A stretch of DNA of 64,000 nt from Luidia sarsii. Lineage: Eukaryota > Echinodermata > Asteroidea > Paxillosida > Luidiidae. A model generated the notes under the pieces. The model saw only the letters and a program-made list of their open reading frames with translations. It searched no databases and had not been told where the DNA came from. The stretch covers positions 11,165,721 to 11,229,720 of the forward strand of contig OX465107.1 in NCBI GenBank assembly GCA_949987565.1, written 5' to 3'. Below, in pieces: positions 43,466 through 54,149 of this stretch (position 1 is its first letter; every line of letters begins with the position of its first letter). The position numbers and the translations under genes are program-made.

Positions 43466-44881
43466 ATGTCGGCAAGGAAAGGAAAGTCTACCGACAAGCA
43501 CTCCAGCAGTAAAGAGGTGCCTGGACCTGCCACGAGACCGCCGTCTACGGTCTCAGGGCCGTCTTCTGCCCCGTCGACCTCACTAGGCCTCGAAGAAGTG
43601 CGTCGGTCACAGGCCCCAGCCTCGCCTTGGGCTGGGGGACCTCGTACAGAAACCGGGCCACATTGCCCAGTTTCCGCAACCAGCACTGGAGAGTCTCACA
43701 ACCCTGCGAGGAAAATTACACCACATGTTACACATGTGGTGGGAAGTGAGTCCGGATTGACCTCGCCTTGGGTCGTCCCTCACAATCAGCCAGGCTCGGC
43801 GTTCCCCGGTCAACAATGGAACAACCCGCCCACGGTCAGCGGGCAGCAGCCATTCAATATGGCGGCGCCCATGGGCCCGCCGTATTGGGTTCCGTGGTAC
43901 AACTCGGCACAACAACAATGGCCTCCTACCGCTACCCAACAGATGTATCAGCCACATCAGGGAATTCCTTCGTCTCCAGGACAGCCCTCCCTTCCTCCGC
44001 CGCCGAGTCCAAACTTTTGGGGCGGAAATGTAGACTCTGTGAGTGTTCAACCGGCAGTTACGGAGATCGGTGGCGACACAGCTACAGACGCTGATTTGGA
44101 TTCCCTCGATCCCGATCATGGGACTGGGTTTCGTAACCCTTACCGCAAGGCAACGGGTGTTCCAGTGACTGACAAAGTCCTCTCCTGGTGGGCAGACCTA
44201 CGTTCCAACAAATTGGGACACGAGGAATTGAAGGAGGAGACTTCAGCTAATCAAGTACCGCTCGATCAGGAACTGCATTTCAAGGCTCCTGAACTACCAA
44301 GCCAGGTAAAGTCATCCTTCAAGGAAGCTCGATCATCGCTAGTTATCCAGGATGACAAGCTCAAGGACTCTCATAATCATTTCCTCAAAGCAGCGTTACC
44401 ACTGACCCATCTCTTCGATGCTTTGGTGGATTCTTCCTGTCCAGAGACAGTCGACTCCAGTGTTGTGAAAGATCATGTCACCTCTGCACTGATCCTGCTT
44501 GGGTCGGCAAGCCAGAGTCTCGCTTTGGCCAGACAACACGCTTTTGATGAGCTTCTCGACAAGCGTTTTGACAGCCTCAAACAAAATTCTCCATCGATGA
44601 GCCATCTTTTCGGTGAAAACCTGGTCAAGGACATAGAGGACGCGGAGAAAGCGAACAAACTGGCTGCCAAAGTGACCAAGACTGCAACATCTTATAAGGG
44701 GAAAAGATTTTCTCCTTATTATTCGGCGTTGAATAGAAGATTTCAGGGCAACAGCTCCTTTCAACGGCAATCATCGGGTTACGCTCCGAAGTCTAAGTAT
44801 GCGGCCTATAAATCTGCACCCTCAAGCCGTGGCAGATTCAGATCAGAGCGAGGTTCGTCTGATCCGAAGTCAAAAAAGTAG
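43466..44881 (+). CDS. DIRS Gag-like protein
   Basis: 471 codons. The N-terminal half is Ser/Pro/Gln-rich and disordered (KSTDKHSSSKE...), followed by a more structured part (KVLSWWADLRSNKLGHEELK; a helical stretch to KDIEDAEKANKLAAK) and a basic tail with RGRFRSERG. No zinc knuckle is seen. The presumed role is packaging of element RNA. The ATG at 43466 is the first in frame. Confidence 0.7.
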   Translation: MSARKGKSTDKHSSSKEVPGPATRPPSTVSGPSSAPSTSLGLEEVRRSQAPASPWAGGPRTETGPHCPVSATSTGESHNPARKITPHVTHVVGSESGLTSPWVVPHNQPGSAFPGQQWNNPPTVSGQQPFNMAAPMGPPYWVPWYNSAQQQWPPTATQQMYQPHQGIPSSPGQPSLPPPPSPNFWGGNVDSVSVQPAVTEIGGDTATDADLDSLDPDHGTGFRNPYRKATGVPVTDKVLSWWADLRSNKLGHEELKEETSANQVPLDQELHFKAPELPSQVKSSFKEARSSLVIQDDKLKDSHNHFLKAALPLTHLFDALVDSSCPETVDSSVVKDHVTSALILLGSASQSLALARQHAFDELLDKRFDSLKQNSPSMSHLFGENLVKDIEDAEKANKLAAKVTKTATSYKGKRFSPYYSALNRRFQGNSSFQRQSSGYAPKSKYAAYKSAPSSRGRFRSERGSSDPKSKK

Positions 44882-45045
44882 ATGAATGTTCATGTATTTT
44901 GTTCAAGACTGGTCGTCTTCAATATTTTGTTGATAATTGGCATTTCCTTACATCAGACAGTTGGATACTTCAGTCAGTTGTTGGTCATAAAATATAATTC
45001 TTAGAAGTTCCTTTTCAATCTCAACACAGAGTACCTGTTACAGAT

Positions 45046-46902
45046 ATGAACTCTCGATCTCGAGTAGAGATCGTTCAGAAGGAAGTTCAAAAGCTTTTGG
45101 TTAAAGGGGCTATCACTGTGGAAGAACCGGTGACTGGTCAGTTTGTCTCGTCTTTGTTTTTGGTTCCCAAGAAGTCCGGAGAGCTCCGTCCTGTTATAAA
45201 TCTTCGTTCCTTGAATAAGTTTGTTAAATACCAACACTTCAAGATGGAAGGAATAAAATTTGTTAAGGATTTACTTTTACCAGGAGATTATCTGGGTTCC
45301 ATTGATCTCAAAGACGCCTATTTTATGGTTCCTATTCATCAGGTTCATCGGAAGTACCTTCGTTTCATTTGGCAAGGCCAATTGTTCCAATTTACATGCC
45401 TCCCATTTGGACTGTCCAGTGCCCCCCGAATATTTACCAAGATCCTCAAGCCAGTAGCAGCACAGCTCCGAGCAAAGGGAATTCGATGTGTGTTCTATCT
45501 AGACGATATACTCATACTGGGCAGTTCCGTGAAAGAATGCAGCAGATATCTCCAGTTCGCAGCAGCTATGCTTCAGAATCTAGGATTCATCGTCAATCAG
45601 GAAAAGTCACATTTCCTACCTGCACAGCAGATCACATATCTCGGGTTCCTAATCAACTCCGAAACAATGACATTGTCTCTTCCAGTGGAGAAAGTCAACC
45701 ATATCGTCAGTCATTGCCAAGAGGTTCAACAAGCGAACATCTTAACAGTCCGCGAATTAGCTCAGCTCATCGGTCGTTTGTCCTCGAGCATTCAAGCAGT
45801 GTTTCCAGCTCCATTGTATTACCGAAATCTGCAGCAAGACAAGATCACAGCACTGCATCACAGCAATTCCTACGATTCTCAAGTAATCCTATCTCCTGCT
45901 TCCAAGGAGGAGTTGAACCGTTGGATACAATGTGTAAGAATTTGGAACGGCCAAACACTTCTCAACCCGACACCGGATGTAGTGATCCAAACACTCCAAG
46001 GGTGGGGTGCTTGCATGGCCGAAGTTCGCACAGGCGGCAGATGGTCGCAACCAGAACAAAATCTACACATCAACCATCTAGAGCTGCTGTCAGTGTACTA
46101 TGCCCTTCGGGCATTGGTGCACCATCTACACAACCTACACATCCGTCTACAAGTGGACAACACGACAGTCATGTCGTACATCAGCCACAAAGGGGGGACT
46201 CACTCTCCAGAATTGTCATCCCTTGCAGTGGAGATCTGGACATGGTGTCTACACAGGGAGATAACGTTGTCCGTAGAATATCTCCCAGGAGCAGAAAACG
46301 TCATAGCATACGAATTGTCACGAAACTTCAACGATCGGACAGAGTGGCATCTCCTCCCGGAAATTTTCAGAGCAGTTCTGAAAGAAATGAACTTTCACCC
46401 TTCAATCGATCTGTTTGCGTCACGGCTCAACAGGCAGCTCCCGCGATTCGTATCGTGGCACCCAGATCCACAAGCATGGCAAGTGGACGCATTCACCATC
46501 AGCTGGTGCAACATAGCAGCATATCTGTTTCCTCCATTCAGCCTGCTCTCTAGATGCCTTCAGAAAATTCAAGCAGAAGAAGCCACAGTTCTGTTAGTCG
46601 CACCGGTTTGGAAAACACAACCATGGTATCCACTAATGTTAAAGCTGGCAGTAAAAACACCAGTACTGTTGCCACAGCGTCCAGATCTTCTCCAATTATG
46701 TCACAATCTTCAACACCATCCCTTGCACAAGGTGATGCAGCTGGCCGCTTGGGTGCTATCAGGAGATCACTCACAGCAAGAGGACTTTCACATAAAGTGT
46801 CCTCAGTTATCTTATCTTCATGGAGAAAATTTGACTCAGCATGGAACCGCTGGAGTCGCTGGTGTCATCGACGACACTTGGATCCAGTTCAAGCACCTTT
46901 AG
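45046..46902 (+). CDS. DIRS RT-RNase H-methyltransferase-like polyprotein
   Basis: 618 codons. RT is at residues about 1-230: LRPVINLRSLNKFV, IDLKDAYFMVPIH with the first catalytic Asp, LPFGLSSAPRIF, FYLDDILILG with the catalytic Asp pair, and YLGFLINS. RNase H follows at about 300-420 (GWGACMAEV, INHLELLSVYYAL, LQVDNTTV). The usual TDAS box before GWGA reads VVIQT, so the first catalytic Asp appears lost. The DIRS MT-like domain is at about 440-530 (SIDLFASRLN, FVSWHPDPQAW, VLLVAPVWKTQPWYPLML). The 3' end overlaps the YR frame, as in other DIRS elements. Confidence 0.85.
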   Translation: MNSRSRVEIVQKEVQKLLVKGAITVEEPVTGQFVSSLFLVPKKSGELRPVINLRSLNKFVKYQHFKMEGIKFVKDLLLPGDYLGSIDLKDAYFMVPIHQVHRKYLRFIWQGQLFQFTCLPFGLSSAPRIFTKILKPVAAQLRAKGIRCVFYLDDILILGSSVKECSRYLQFAAAMLQNLGFIVNQEKSHFLPAQQITYLGFLINSETMTLSLPVEKVNHIVSHCQEVQQANILTVRELAQLIGRLSSSIQAVFPAPLYYRNLQQDKITALHHSNSYDSQVILSPASKEELNRWIQCVRIWNGQTLLNPTPDVVIQTLQGWGACMAEVRTGGRWSQPEQNLHINHLELLSVYYALRALVHHLHNLHIRLQVDNTTVMSYISHKGGTHSPELSSLAVEIWTWCLHREITLSVEYLPGAENVIAYELSRNFNDRTEWHLLPEIFRAVLKEMNFHPSIDLFASRLNRQLPRFVSWHPDPQAWQVDAFTISWCNIAAYLFPPFSLLSRCLQKIQAEEATVLLVAPVWKTQPWYPLMLKLAVKTPVLLPQRPDLLQLCHNLQHHPLHKVMQLAAWVLSGDHSQQEDFHIKCPQLSYLHGENLTQHGTAGVAGVIDDTWIQFKHL

Positions 46903-47730
46903 CGGAAGTTTTGGAGTTTCTCCATACATTGTTAGAAGATGGGCTACAATATAGGACAATTAATGTCTACAGATCAGCTATTTCTTCAGCCCATGTTCAA
47001 GTGGAAGATGCTCCTATCGGGCAACATCCTTCAATGACTAGGTTTTTTAAAGGTATCTTTAATATTCGGCCACCCAAACCTAAGTACTCTTTTACTTGGG
47101 ATGTGGGGAAAGTTCTCTGTTACCTTGGTTCACTCCCTACAAACAGGAAACTCAACTTGAGGTTACTGACACTTAAATTGGTCATGCTGGTCACTCTCGT
47201 GACAGCAGGACGTTGCTCGTCATTAATCGCTTTGGACTTGCTGCACATGAAAAAGTCCAGGACAACATTTGAATTTGCTCCAGTCAGCCAGTCTAAATGT
47301 TCCTCTGCACGAAGGCCAGTTCCTAGTGTTGTTTTGGCCTGGTATCCGTCAGATCCAAAGCTTTGTTTTTTCAACTTTGGAGATGTATATTCATCGTACA
47401 CGAATATTTAGACGCCTAGATAACCAGCACTTTACCAGGCTATTTTTATCGTTTGGAAAGCCTCATCGTCCAGTAGTTTCTTCTACTATTGCACGATGGC
47501 TGAAAATAGTGATGGCATCATCAGGGATCGATGTCTCACATTATAAAGCACATTCTACTCGAGCTGCTTCTACATGTACATCTGCAGCAGCAAGAGTAGG
47601 ACTTCCTACTGCTCAGATTTTACTGACTGCAGACTGGTCATCGGTGAAAACCTTTGGGAAGTTCTACAAGCGAGATGTACATCTACCATGCTCAGAGGAA
47701 TATGGAAGAGCAGTCCTGTCTTCGGCTTAG
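46554..47730 (+). pseudogene. DIRS tyrosine recombinase, one frameshift
   Basis: The frame 46554-47411 gives the N-terminal domain (GLSHKVSSVILSSWRKFDSA) and the first catalytic Arg region (TAGRCSSLIALDL). The frame 47269-47730 gives the rest: EMYIHRTRIFRR, LFLSFGKPHRPV, HSTRAAST with HxxR, LTADWSSVKTFGKFYKR with Trp and the Tyr nucleophile. The two frames meet near the T-run at 47361-47368, so one inserted or deleted T is the simplest cause; a sequencing error is possible. The start is shown at the first ATG, but the frame overlaps ORF2 by about 350 bp. Confidence 0.8.
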
Positions 47731-47740
47731 CGGTGAAATA

Positions 47741-47846
47741 TACAGAGTGAGTCTCGACGACAAGGACGAAATATAATTTCTAATTATGTAAGGGTTCTTA
47801 CCTGCCATATAATTGGAATTATATGAGGCCGAGGAGGAGAGACTCA
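47741..47846. repeat. DIRS internal complementary region (circle-junction record)
   Basis: 47741-47779 is the complement of the element's left end and 47776-47846 of its right end, joined at AAATATAATTTCTAATTATG. This arrangement is known from DIRS-1, where it templates circle formation. Confidence 0.85.
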
Positions 47847-47930
47847 CCTCCCTCCCTTGTGCCTCAGTTCTCTTCAGCCTCCCACCTATCTTTAGCCCTC
47901 AGCCAGGACTTTTACATTAGATCTACAAAG

Positions 47931-48139
47931 AGACATGCTTCAGTGGTTTCTTGGGGGTCTTATGCCCAGCCTGCTGGGGCTAATTTGCATTTTTATGAAT
48001 GAAGGAATGATCCATTTTCTTCAAAGGGTGGTGCAAACCGTATTACCAGGGACAATAATACAGAGTGAGTCTCTCCTCCTCGGCCTCATATAATTCCAAT
48101 TATATGGCAGGTAAGAACCCTTACATAATTAGAAATTAT
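47931..48139 (-). repeat. right inverted terminal repeat of DIRS element
   Basis: Complement of the left repeat to about 48063. The outer 75 bp (CTCCTCCTCGGCCTCATATA...AGAAATTAT) is unique to this side and repeated only in the internal complementary region. Confidence 0.85.
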
Positions 48140-48992
48140 GAAGGTATTGAATATCAGCAGTTCACAAAATGTACAATGATGTGGTTAGTACATAAAAATG
48201 TACATTACATGTACACATGTTAAGTGTCGGACGTTTAAATGTTTAACCGTTTAAACGAAAAAATAAAAAAATCCGTTTAGAGATTTTTCCAAACGTTTAA
48301 ATGGAACTTAGGCCTACTATTTAATTGACGCTAAGTATAATTGACGCGATCTGGGTCATTTTTATTTTTCAACCGTTGCTCCTAAAGTGTCTTTCCGAAA
48401 CACTTCAGCTCCTGGTTAAATCGAAGGAACTCTCGATCTGGTCATGCACGATGGGGTGAGCGCACTGCCAATGGAGGTGGCTTTGTGCGTCTGTTTGTGC
48501 CGTGGCCACCGACCGCCTGCTCAACTGCAACACGGGTGCGCCGCACCATTCGGTTATCATAAGATGTTTACTGTACTTTGTGTTCCTTGGCTGGTGCCCG
48601 GTGGGACAGCTACATGTACACCACATAAATAAATCCATCAACGGAACCAGCGCTTTTTCAGGCAACCACGTGCAAACTTATCAGCAAGTTCAGCAGCTGT
48701 CACAAAATGCAGCGTCCACCAATAACATTTAACATAGCCGGCCAAGGATCAGTATTGGACCTACATGTACATACCTCCATGGACAGAGCTACTGTACATT
48801 GTGTACATGTACATGTAGCTATGAAACCACCAGCCTTTCCACCATCTCTCCCCTATTAATGATCGTCTCCAACTCATGAACTGTCTCCAGCTAGCTGTTG
48901 CTCTACACTTAAAACACGATTAGCAGTTCTATTGTTAATAAAGGAGCCCAAGCTGGGTCCTGATTTCTGGGTCAAACCACAAAGGGATCTCA

Positions 48993-49155
48993 AAATTTAG
49001 TGGGCCTGATGTTTCAATCCTAGCAGGACCTTTCTTAAAGGCATAGTCAGAAAGAAAGGTCCTGCTAGGATCGAAACGTCATGCCCACTAAATTTTGAGA
49101 TTTGCATTTTGGTTATTTTAGTCAGTAAGCAGTTTGCAACAATTTTGTATACATC
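48993..49155. repeat. inverted pair of the GATCGAAACGTC repeat
   Basis: 48993-49036 and 49053-49096 are near-perfect complements (AAATTTAGTGGGC...CCTAGCAGGACCTTTCT and reverse) with a 16-nt loop, a 44-bp hairpin. The right arm continues as a copy of the family at 18037. Confidence 0.75.
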
Positions 49156-49411
49156 ACAAAGGGATCTCTTAGATATCATCTTACAGTGCACAAGCTTATC
49201 TAGGTCTGTTGTCTATGAAGACGCTGCTAGTTCTAGGACGACTGGCCAGAGCTATGTATTGATTGGAAATCCTCAGCCAATTAATAAGTTGATTCTTTGG
49301 AAGCAAAGCAGCCATTGGTGGGGTCGTTATGCTGACACAGTCCCACAGTTACGCCAGATCCATTTTAGCGGTGAGAGGAATTTTATTAATCCCATGTCGA
49401 TCAAAAAATAA
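49109..49411 (+). other. unrecognised ORF, 100 codons
   Basis: The ORF starts inside the dispersed repeat. From about 49186, after a TCTTACAG acceptor-like site, it reads CTSLSRSVVYEDAASSRTTG...INKLILWKQSSHWWGRY up to a GTGAGAG donor-like site near 49372. It could be an exon or a retroelement fragment. No family is recognised. Confidence 0.25.
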
Positions 49412-49654
49412 TAGGACATCGGCATACACACCAACAACCACAAACGCATTGTTGTTGAGCTACCCGGTACATAGTTTATGTGCATTAAAAAACTTGCGTG
49501 CTAAGCAGAAACAGAGCTGACATGCGGTGGTCTTTGTTGTTGATGTTAGCTAAACGTTTAAACGGTTAAAACGGAAAAATGAAATGCTATTAAACGTTAA
49601 GCAAATTAAACGTAAGTTCGACCCTTAACACTACATGTCATGTCACCCTTACAT

Positions 49655-49745
49655 GTCACCCTTAACACTACATATACATGTACATGTTAATGTACATGTA
49701 CATGTACATGTACATGTACAATCAACATTGTACAACATGTACAAT
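49655..49745. repeat. GTACAT microsatellite
   Basis: TACATGTACATGTACA runs interrupted by ATCAACATTG. Confidence 0.85.
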
Positions 49746-50454
49746 AAAGGTCAGGCTTTATCGGTAGACCGGTTCCGGACTGTTGCGTTGATGTTGGTTA
49801 CTGGTGGAGATGACTTCACTGTAAATACCAGGCATCAGTTTTGCAATCTCTTACTATGCTGGCCATTCAGTCCATCATTTACCATCAAAGGAAAGCTTGG
49901 CTTTCGAATAGATTGTTTATCGTAGGCCCCCCCCCCCTATCAGGTTTCTTTTATATATTACCTGGTAGCAACTGCGCTTGCCTCATTGGCACAGAAAGGA
50001 TAATTTGGAGGATTGATGTGTTCTATGTACAGTTCAGTACATGTCCATGTATTGCATAGGCGCAAACATCAGGACTAGAAAACCTCATGCTCAATAAATT
50101 TTGAGATTTGCATTTTGGTAAATTTAGTCAGTATAAAGCAGTTTGCAACTTCATCGGTAGGCCCCTATTACCGGGGGGGGGGGGGGTACTCTAAATAAAA
50201 ATAAATTTGGTAATTGGAATTTATTGACAGTACTTACATAGTGCACTAGTGCAGACAAAAAACATATTGTAGATCTTTGTGTATTTCGGGTTGAGTCATT
50301 TACTATTTGAATATCCAAATGCTTTTTTGATTGAATGTTTTATCATAACGGACGCCGGCAGATCTTAAAAAAAAAACAGATCTCAGAACTTCCAATTACC
50401 ATTGAGCAAAAAGTTAAAGGAACAAACATGAAAATGCAAACCATGCAAACCCAC
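49746..50454. other. no gene; partial dispersed repeat
   Basis: Positions 50064-50150 match the 3' half of the GATCGAAACGTC repeat (TTTTGAGATTTGCATTTTGG...AAGCAGTTTGCAA). A G-run occurs at 50173-50187. No supported ORF. Confidence 0.45.
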
Positions 50455-50580
50455 CCGGCAAAGACTAGTTGACTATTTGGGAAGGCCACCATCTAACGGC
50501 TGGATAGCTTAGATGGTAAGAGCACTGGTACACAAACCCATAGGCCTTTGTTTCAAGTCCCGGTCCAGTTTAAGTTTTCT
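50455..50580 (+). ncRNA. tRNA-derived SINE head / tRNA-like pseudogene
   Basis: 50499-50570 has tRNA layout: CTGGA pairing with TCCAG as the acceptor stem, A-box TAGCTTAGATGGTAAGAG, and a B-box-like GTTTCAAGTCCCG. A TTTT Pol III stop lies at 50576-50579. The anticodon stem is poor, so this is not a functional tRNA. The upstream GCAAAGACTAGTTGACTATT is shared with 12020, so the unit is a SINE family. No CCA is seen. Confidence 0.55.
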
Positions 50581-51525
50581 TTGCCATTTTTCAAAAATTG
50601 TTTCAGAGAAAAAGTCCAAATCACAAGTTGTAAATGGATGGACAATCGCTTTTGGACTGTGTTCTTTGTATTTCGTGCATTGTTTTAATGAAAAGCGCAG
50701 GAATACAACACCACCCGAATTTTGAAAACATGCATGGACCAAATCACGGCGCGAAATTCTATTCATTAGGGTCCACAAGAGATGAAGAATAGGGTGTTTT
50801 TCCCTGAAAACATGACTTTCATGATGAACTGTGCTCATCTGTTTTGCACTTTATTAATACACATGTACATGTAGATCGTGTACACGTTCACTGCATGATA
50901 CAAAAAAAGCATCTAAGCAGTTGTGTGCCCACTGCCCAGTGCAGACGTTGGAAAAATATATCAGAAACTGTGATAAAAAATTATATGACAATGCGGACAG
51001 ACAATGATTGTTATCACTATTTATTTAATTATCACTATTTTATAGCATCATGCAAAAAGAAAAGGGTTCGAGGTCTTTATTATCTACTTGCAAATATTGT
51101 ACTTTACAATTTTAGGCAAGAAATACTAGCATCAAGAATAAAACTGAGGCATATTTATCGCAAGCAGAATACCATATACGCAATGTTTGATATTTGCAAA
51201 TAAAGATGTTTTGTACCGTCTTGCAGTTTATTTTCCCCATTTGCCCTTAATTGCACCTGGTGCTCGTGCTTGGTTGACAGACACAAGGCAACACTTGTTG
51301 TTCATGCCCACCATGGCTGTTTGGGCTTTTCTCCCTCGCTCAGATGAATACCGGTCCCATTCAGCCATGAACAAATATACATGATTCACTTTTTTTTAAA
51401 TTTCAGAATATGAAAAAGAAAGTCAATGAAAAGGCATCAAGCCAGTAGCCACCAACTTCGACAAATCATGTTGGGCCTGTCTTCTTGATCGTTCCTGTCG
51501 AGTAGCATTTCTAACATACCGGTAC
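50581..51525. other. no gene seen
   Basis: AT-rich, with short ORFs only (for example 50844-51203 +) that lack recognisable content. Confidence 0.35.
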
Positions 51526-51630
51526 ATGTATACAGTACACATGTCGCTCATAGATACATGTGTACATGTACACGTATGTACATGTACATTGTATCATGTA
51601 CATGTATGGTACTGTATGTACAGTGTACGT
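51526..51630. repeat. GTACAT microsatellite
   Basis: TACATGTACACGTATGTACA type array with TACAGTGTAC interruptions. Confidence 0.85.
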
Positions 51631-52689
51631 GGCCTTTTTTAATGAACACATGAGGCAAACATAAACCAACTACCGTAAAATCCTGGGTATAATGCGCACT
51701 TTTTTTTCACCGCGGTAGAGATCAAAAGTTGGGGGTGCGCATTACATGTATACACAGGTAGAGATCAAAAGTTGGGGGTGCGCATTATACACAGGTACAA
51801 CAATGTCCTGCCAGAATGGGTTTCAGTCATCAAACAGAAGCTGACCTTACATTGTATAACATTTTAACAATGGGGCTGTCAATCATTGTCCCCATCGCAA
51901 ACTCTCCTGGGTTTTTTCCCCCCCGCGAGGTTACTTGGGCTCAAACTGATTTTCTTTTACATGTATTAGGAGGGCGATCCTCCCATGATCCACCTTCCCA
52001 TTTTTTTTTAAACAAACAAATGGAGGCATATCTGTGAAGCCACAATGGATGTGCATTTTGTTCAGTCTTGACACTTTTTATGGAAACTGATGTATTGTTA
52101 CAAACTTACATTGTATCACATTTTTTTTTAAATTGGAGCTGTGGACCATCCTCCCCGGTTTTTCCCCACTGTGAGGGACGTAACTTGGGCTCAAAATTAA
52201 AATAGATGTTTTTAATCAGAGGGCGATCATCCTTCCCGCTGTGAGATTTTCAAGTTTTCCGTGCTTGGTTTTTCCCACGGCAAGGTAACTTGGGCTCAAA
52301 TGGATGTTTTTATTCGGAGAGCGATCATCCTTCCCGCTGTGGGATTTTCAAGTTTTCCGTGCTTGGTTTTTCTCACGGCGAGGTAACTTGGGCTCAAATG
52401 GATGTTTTTATTCGGAGAGCGATCATCCTTCCCGCTGTGGAATTTCCTAATTAAACGAGATGTAATGAAATGAAATTGAAGTTTAATTATAATTCTACCG
52501 AAAGACCACTAGCACTGAAGGACTTACTTGAGATTGCACCTGCCACTGGCATTTATTCGTCACACTTGAGAGAGTCTTTTGTTAAAAGAGGCTACTCCCT
52601 ATATAAGTGAGCCCCGCCGTCCACGCCTCAGGGCATTTTTGTAGGAAAATTTTGCAGTAAAACTGGGAGGGAAGTCAAGTAGGGAGGGA

Positions 52690-52795
52690 CCGTAAGTCCT
52701 TCAGTGCTAGTGGTCTTTCGGTAGAATTATAATTAAACTTCAATTTCATTTCATTACATCTCGTTTAATTAGGAAATTCTACCTCAAAACCACAT
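52690..52795. repeat. internal complementary region of nested DIRS
   Basis: GTAAGTCCTTCAGTGCTAGT...CTCGTTTAATTAGG is the complement of 52446-52530, and AAATTCTACCTCAAAACC...CCTTACTTGAGA is the complement of 56953-56996. It sits next to the left repeat because the element is on the minus strand. Confidence 0.85.
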
Positions 52796-52799
52796 AGCA

Positions 52800-54149
52800 C
52801 TTCGGCCTTACTTGAGATATTCAGAGCAACTGCCAAAATTTCCAATATCAACAGGATAGAGTTTCTGTAAGAAACGAAAATTTTTCCAATTAAGTTGAAA
52901 CATATTAAGTTCCACATTATGGACTAGCAGCATTCGACTTAAACTGAATGGTTAAGGATGCTTTCAGCAAACGCATGTGTACTTGAATCCAATATATGCT
53001 TATTATAATTAATAACACAATCCTGCAGCCTTCATAAATGTATCTCCTGGTACATCTTCCCTTGATGCTGCACTACACGATGTTTAATAACGTGTGTTGT
53101 GGACGGTAAACTTATCCGTCCTAATACCACTCTTCGAGTGGGCAAACTTAATCCATCGGCCTATTGTCCGAGATCCCACTGTTTTGTGGGGAGGTACATA
53201 GCTTCAGTGAAAAGCTTCTTTTCACTTCCTGTGACATTTTTTTTTTTTTAGTCTGTCAAGTTAAACTTCAAAAGTAGACATGACACAAAGTAAATCCTTG
53301 TGTAGGTTTACTCCTGTGTGAGGCTTCCCGTTTCCCCTAGTTTTAGTATTCGCCTCGATAACAGAATTAAAATAGTTTGTCCCAACTTGGACATAGTCTA
53401 GGTTCATTAAGGCCAGCGTCTGACAGCGTTGTCCCGACGTAAGGGCGCCATTGCAAGAAGTATACCAGTTTCATGGTAATATTCTGTAATGAGATATCCT
53501 CATTAGGCCCTAAAGCCTCCTAAAGTACTCTAACATTACAGTCACATCTTATGTGTGTATAGCGGGCCTATATTTGGTGGTCTCAAGTTGAATACTCATT
53601 TTCTTCAACCCTTCCGCCAACTGAAGCGCAGCACCAACTGAAGCGCAGTCAATAGGCGCGGTAGCTGCAGACATTGCTGTATGCTGCAGACAATGCTGAG
53701 GTTACTATAATTACTACCCGACAACAATTGTAGTCAGGAAGTTGAGAACAGTTACCGAATCTTGTTCGAACTGTATGAGTTTCTGTACGAGTACAGATCG
53801 AATCGAATCCACTACCTGAATACAGTTTCGTAGCACTGGATTGTGCTGGATTGCCATGCTGCCAGGATTAGCTTGGCAGCTGGTGTCCAAACGCCGTGCT
53901 ATTGAGCACTACTCTGACAAGAAGCATGCCATCAACTCGAGGCGATCCCTCAATGGATGAAGCCTATTGGAGAAGGGACGCGAAGCATGTTTTGTTGAAT
54001 AGGCAATACGTGTATTGTGAATGGGGTTAATTCTGACTAGTAGTTTGAATAAGATCGGAACCACGATTGCGTTTATACCATAGCGGTACTATCAGTATAC
54101 CAACCGCTTTGTCATGCTCAATCATAAAGTGAGCACTTGGTTTATCGGG
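52800..54149 (-). other. nested DIRS, presumed YR/MT region, unreadable
   Basis: By position this should hold the tyrosine recombinase and MT-like domain. No frame longer than a few dozen codons remains and no catalytic box could be identified. Confidence 0.35.

Larger units (their letters stand above)
43172..48139 (+). mobile_element. DIRS-type retrotransposon, nearly intact
   Basis: This 4.97-kb element has inverted terminal repeats (43172-43337 and 47931-48139), Gag, RT-RNase H-MT and YR ORFs, and an internal complementary region (47741-47846) before the right repeat. The inner 140 bp of the repeats differ by only a few bases, so insertion is recent. No target duplication is seen, as expected for YR integration. 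ATTAT is shared by both junctions. It lies in sense orientation downstream of WAC exon 42444-43013, presumably in the next intron. Confidence 0.9.
48219..49629. mobile_element. hAT-like non-autonomous element
   Basis: The left end GTTAAGTGTCGGACGTTTAA and the right end (complement GTTAAGGGTCGAACTTACGT) are imperfect terminal repeats with CGTTTAAACG-type palindromes beside each. The interior includes the inverted GATCGAAACGTC repeat and the ORF noted at 49109. No transposase is seen. Target duplication was not resolved. Confidence 0.5.

Noticed and set aside
43607..44119. 170-codon minus ORF
   Set aside because: Antisense shadow of the DIRS Gag frame.
45369..46553. 394-codon + ORF overlapping the DIRS pol
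   Set aside because: It is a Ser/Arg-rich alternative frame of the RT-RNase H ORF and has no domain of its own.
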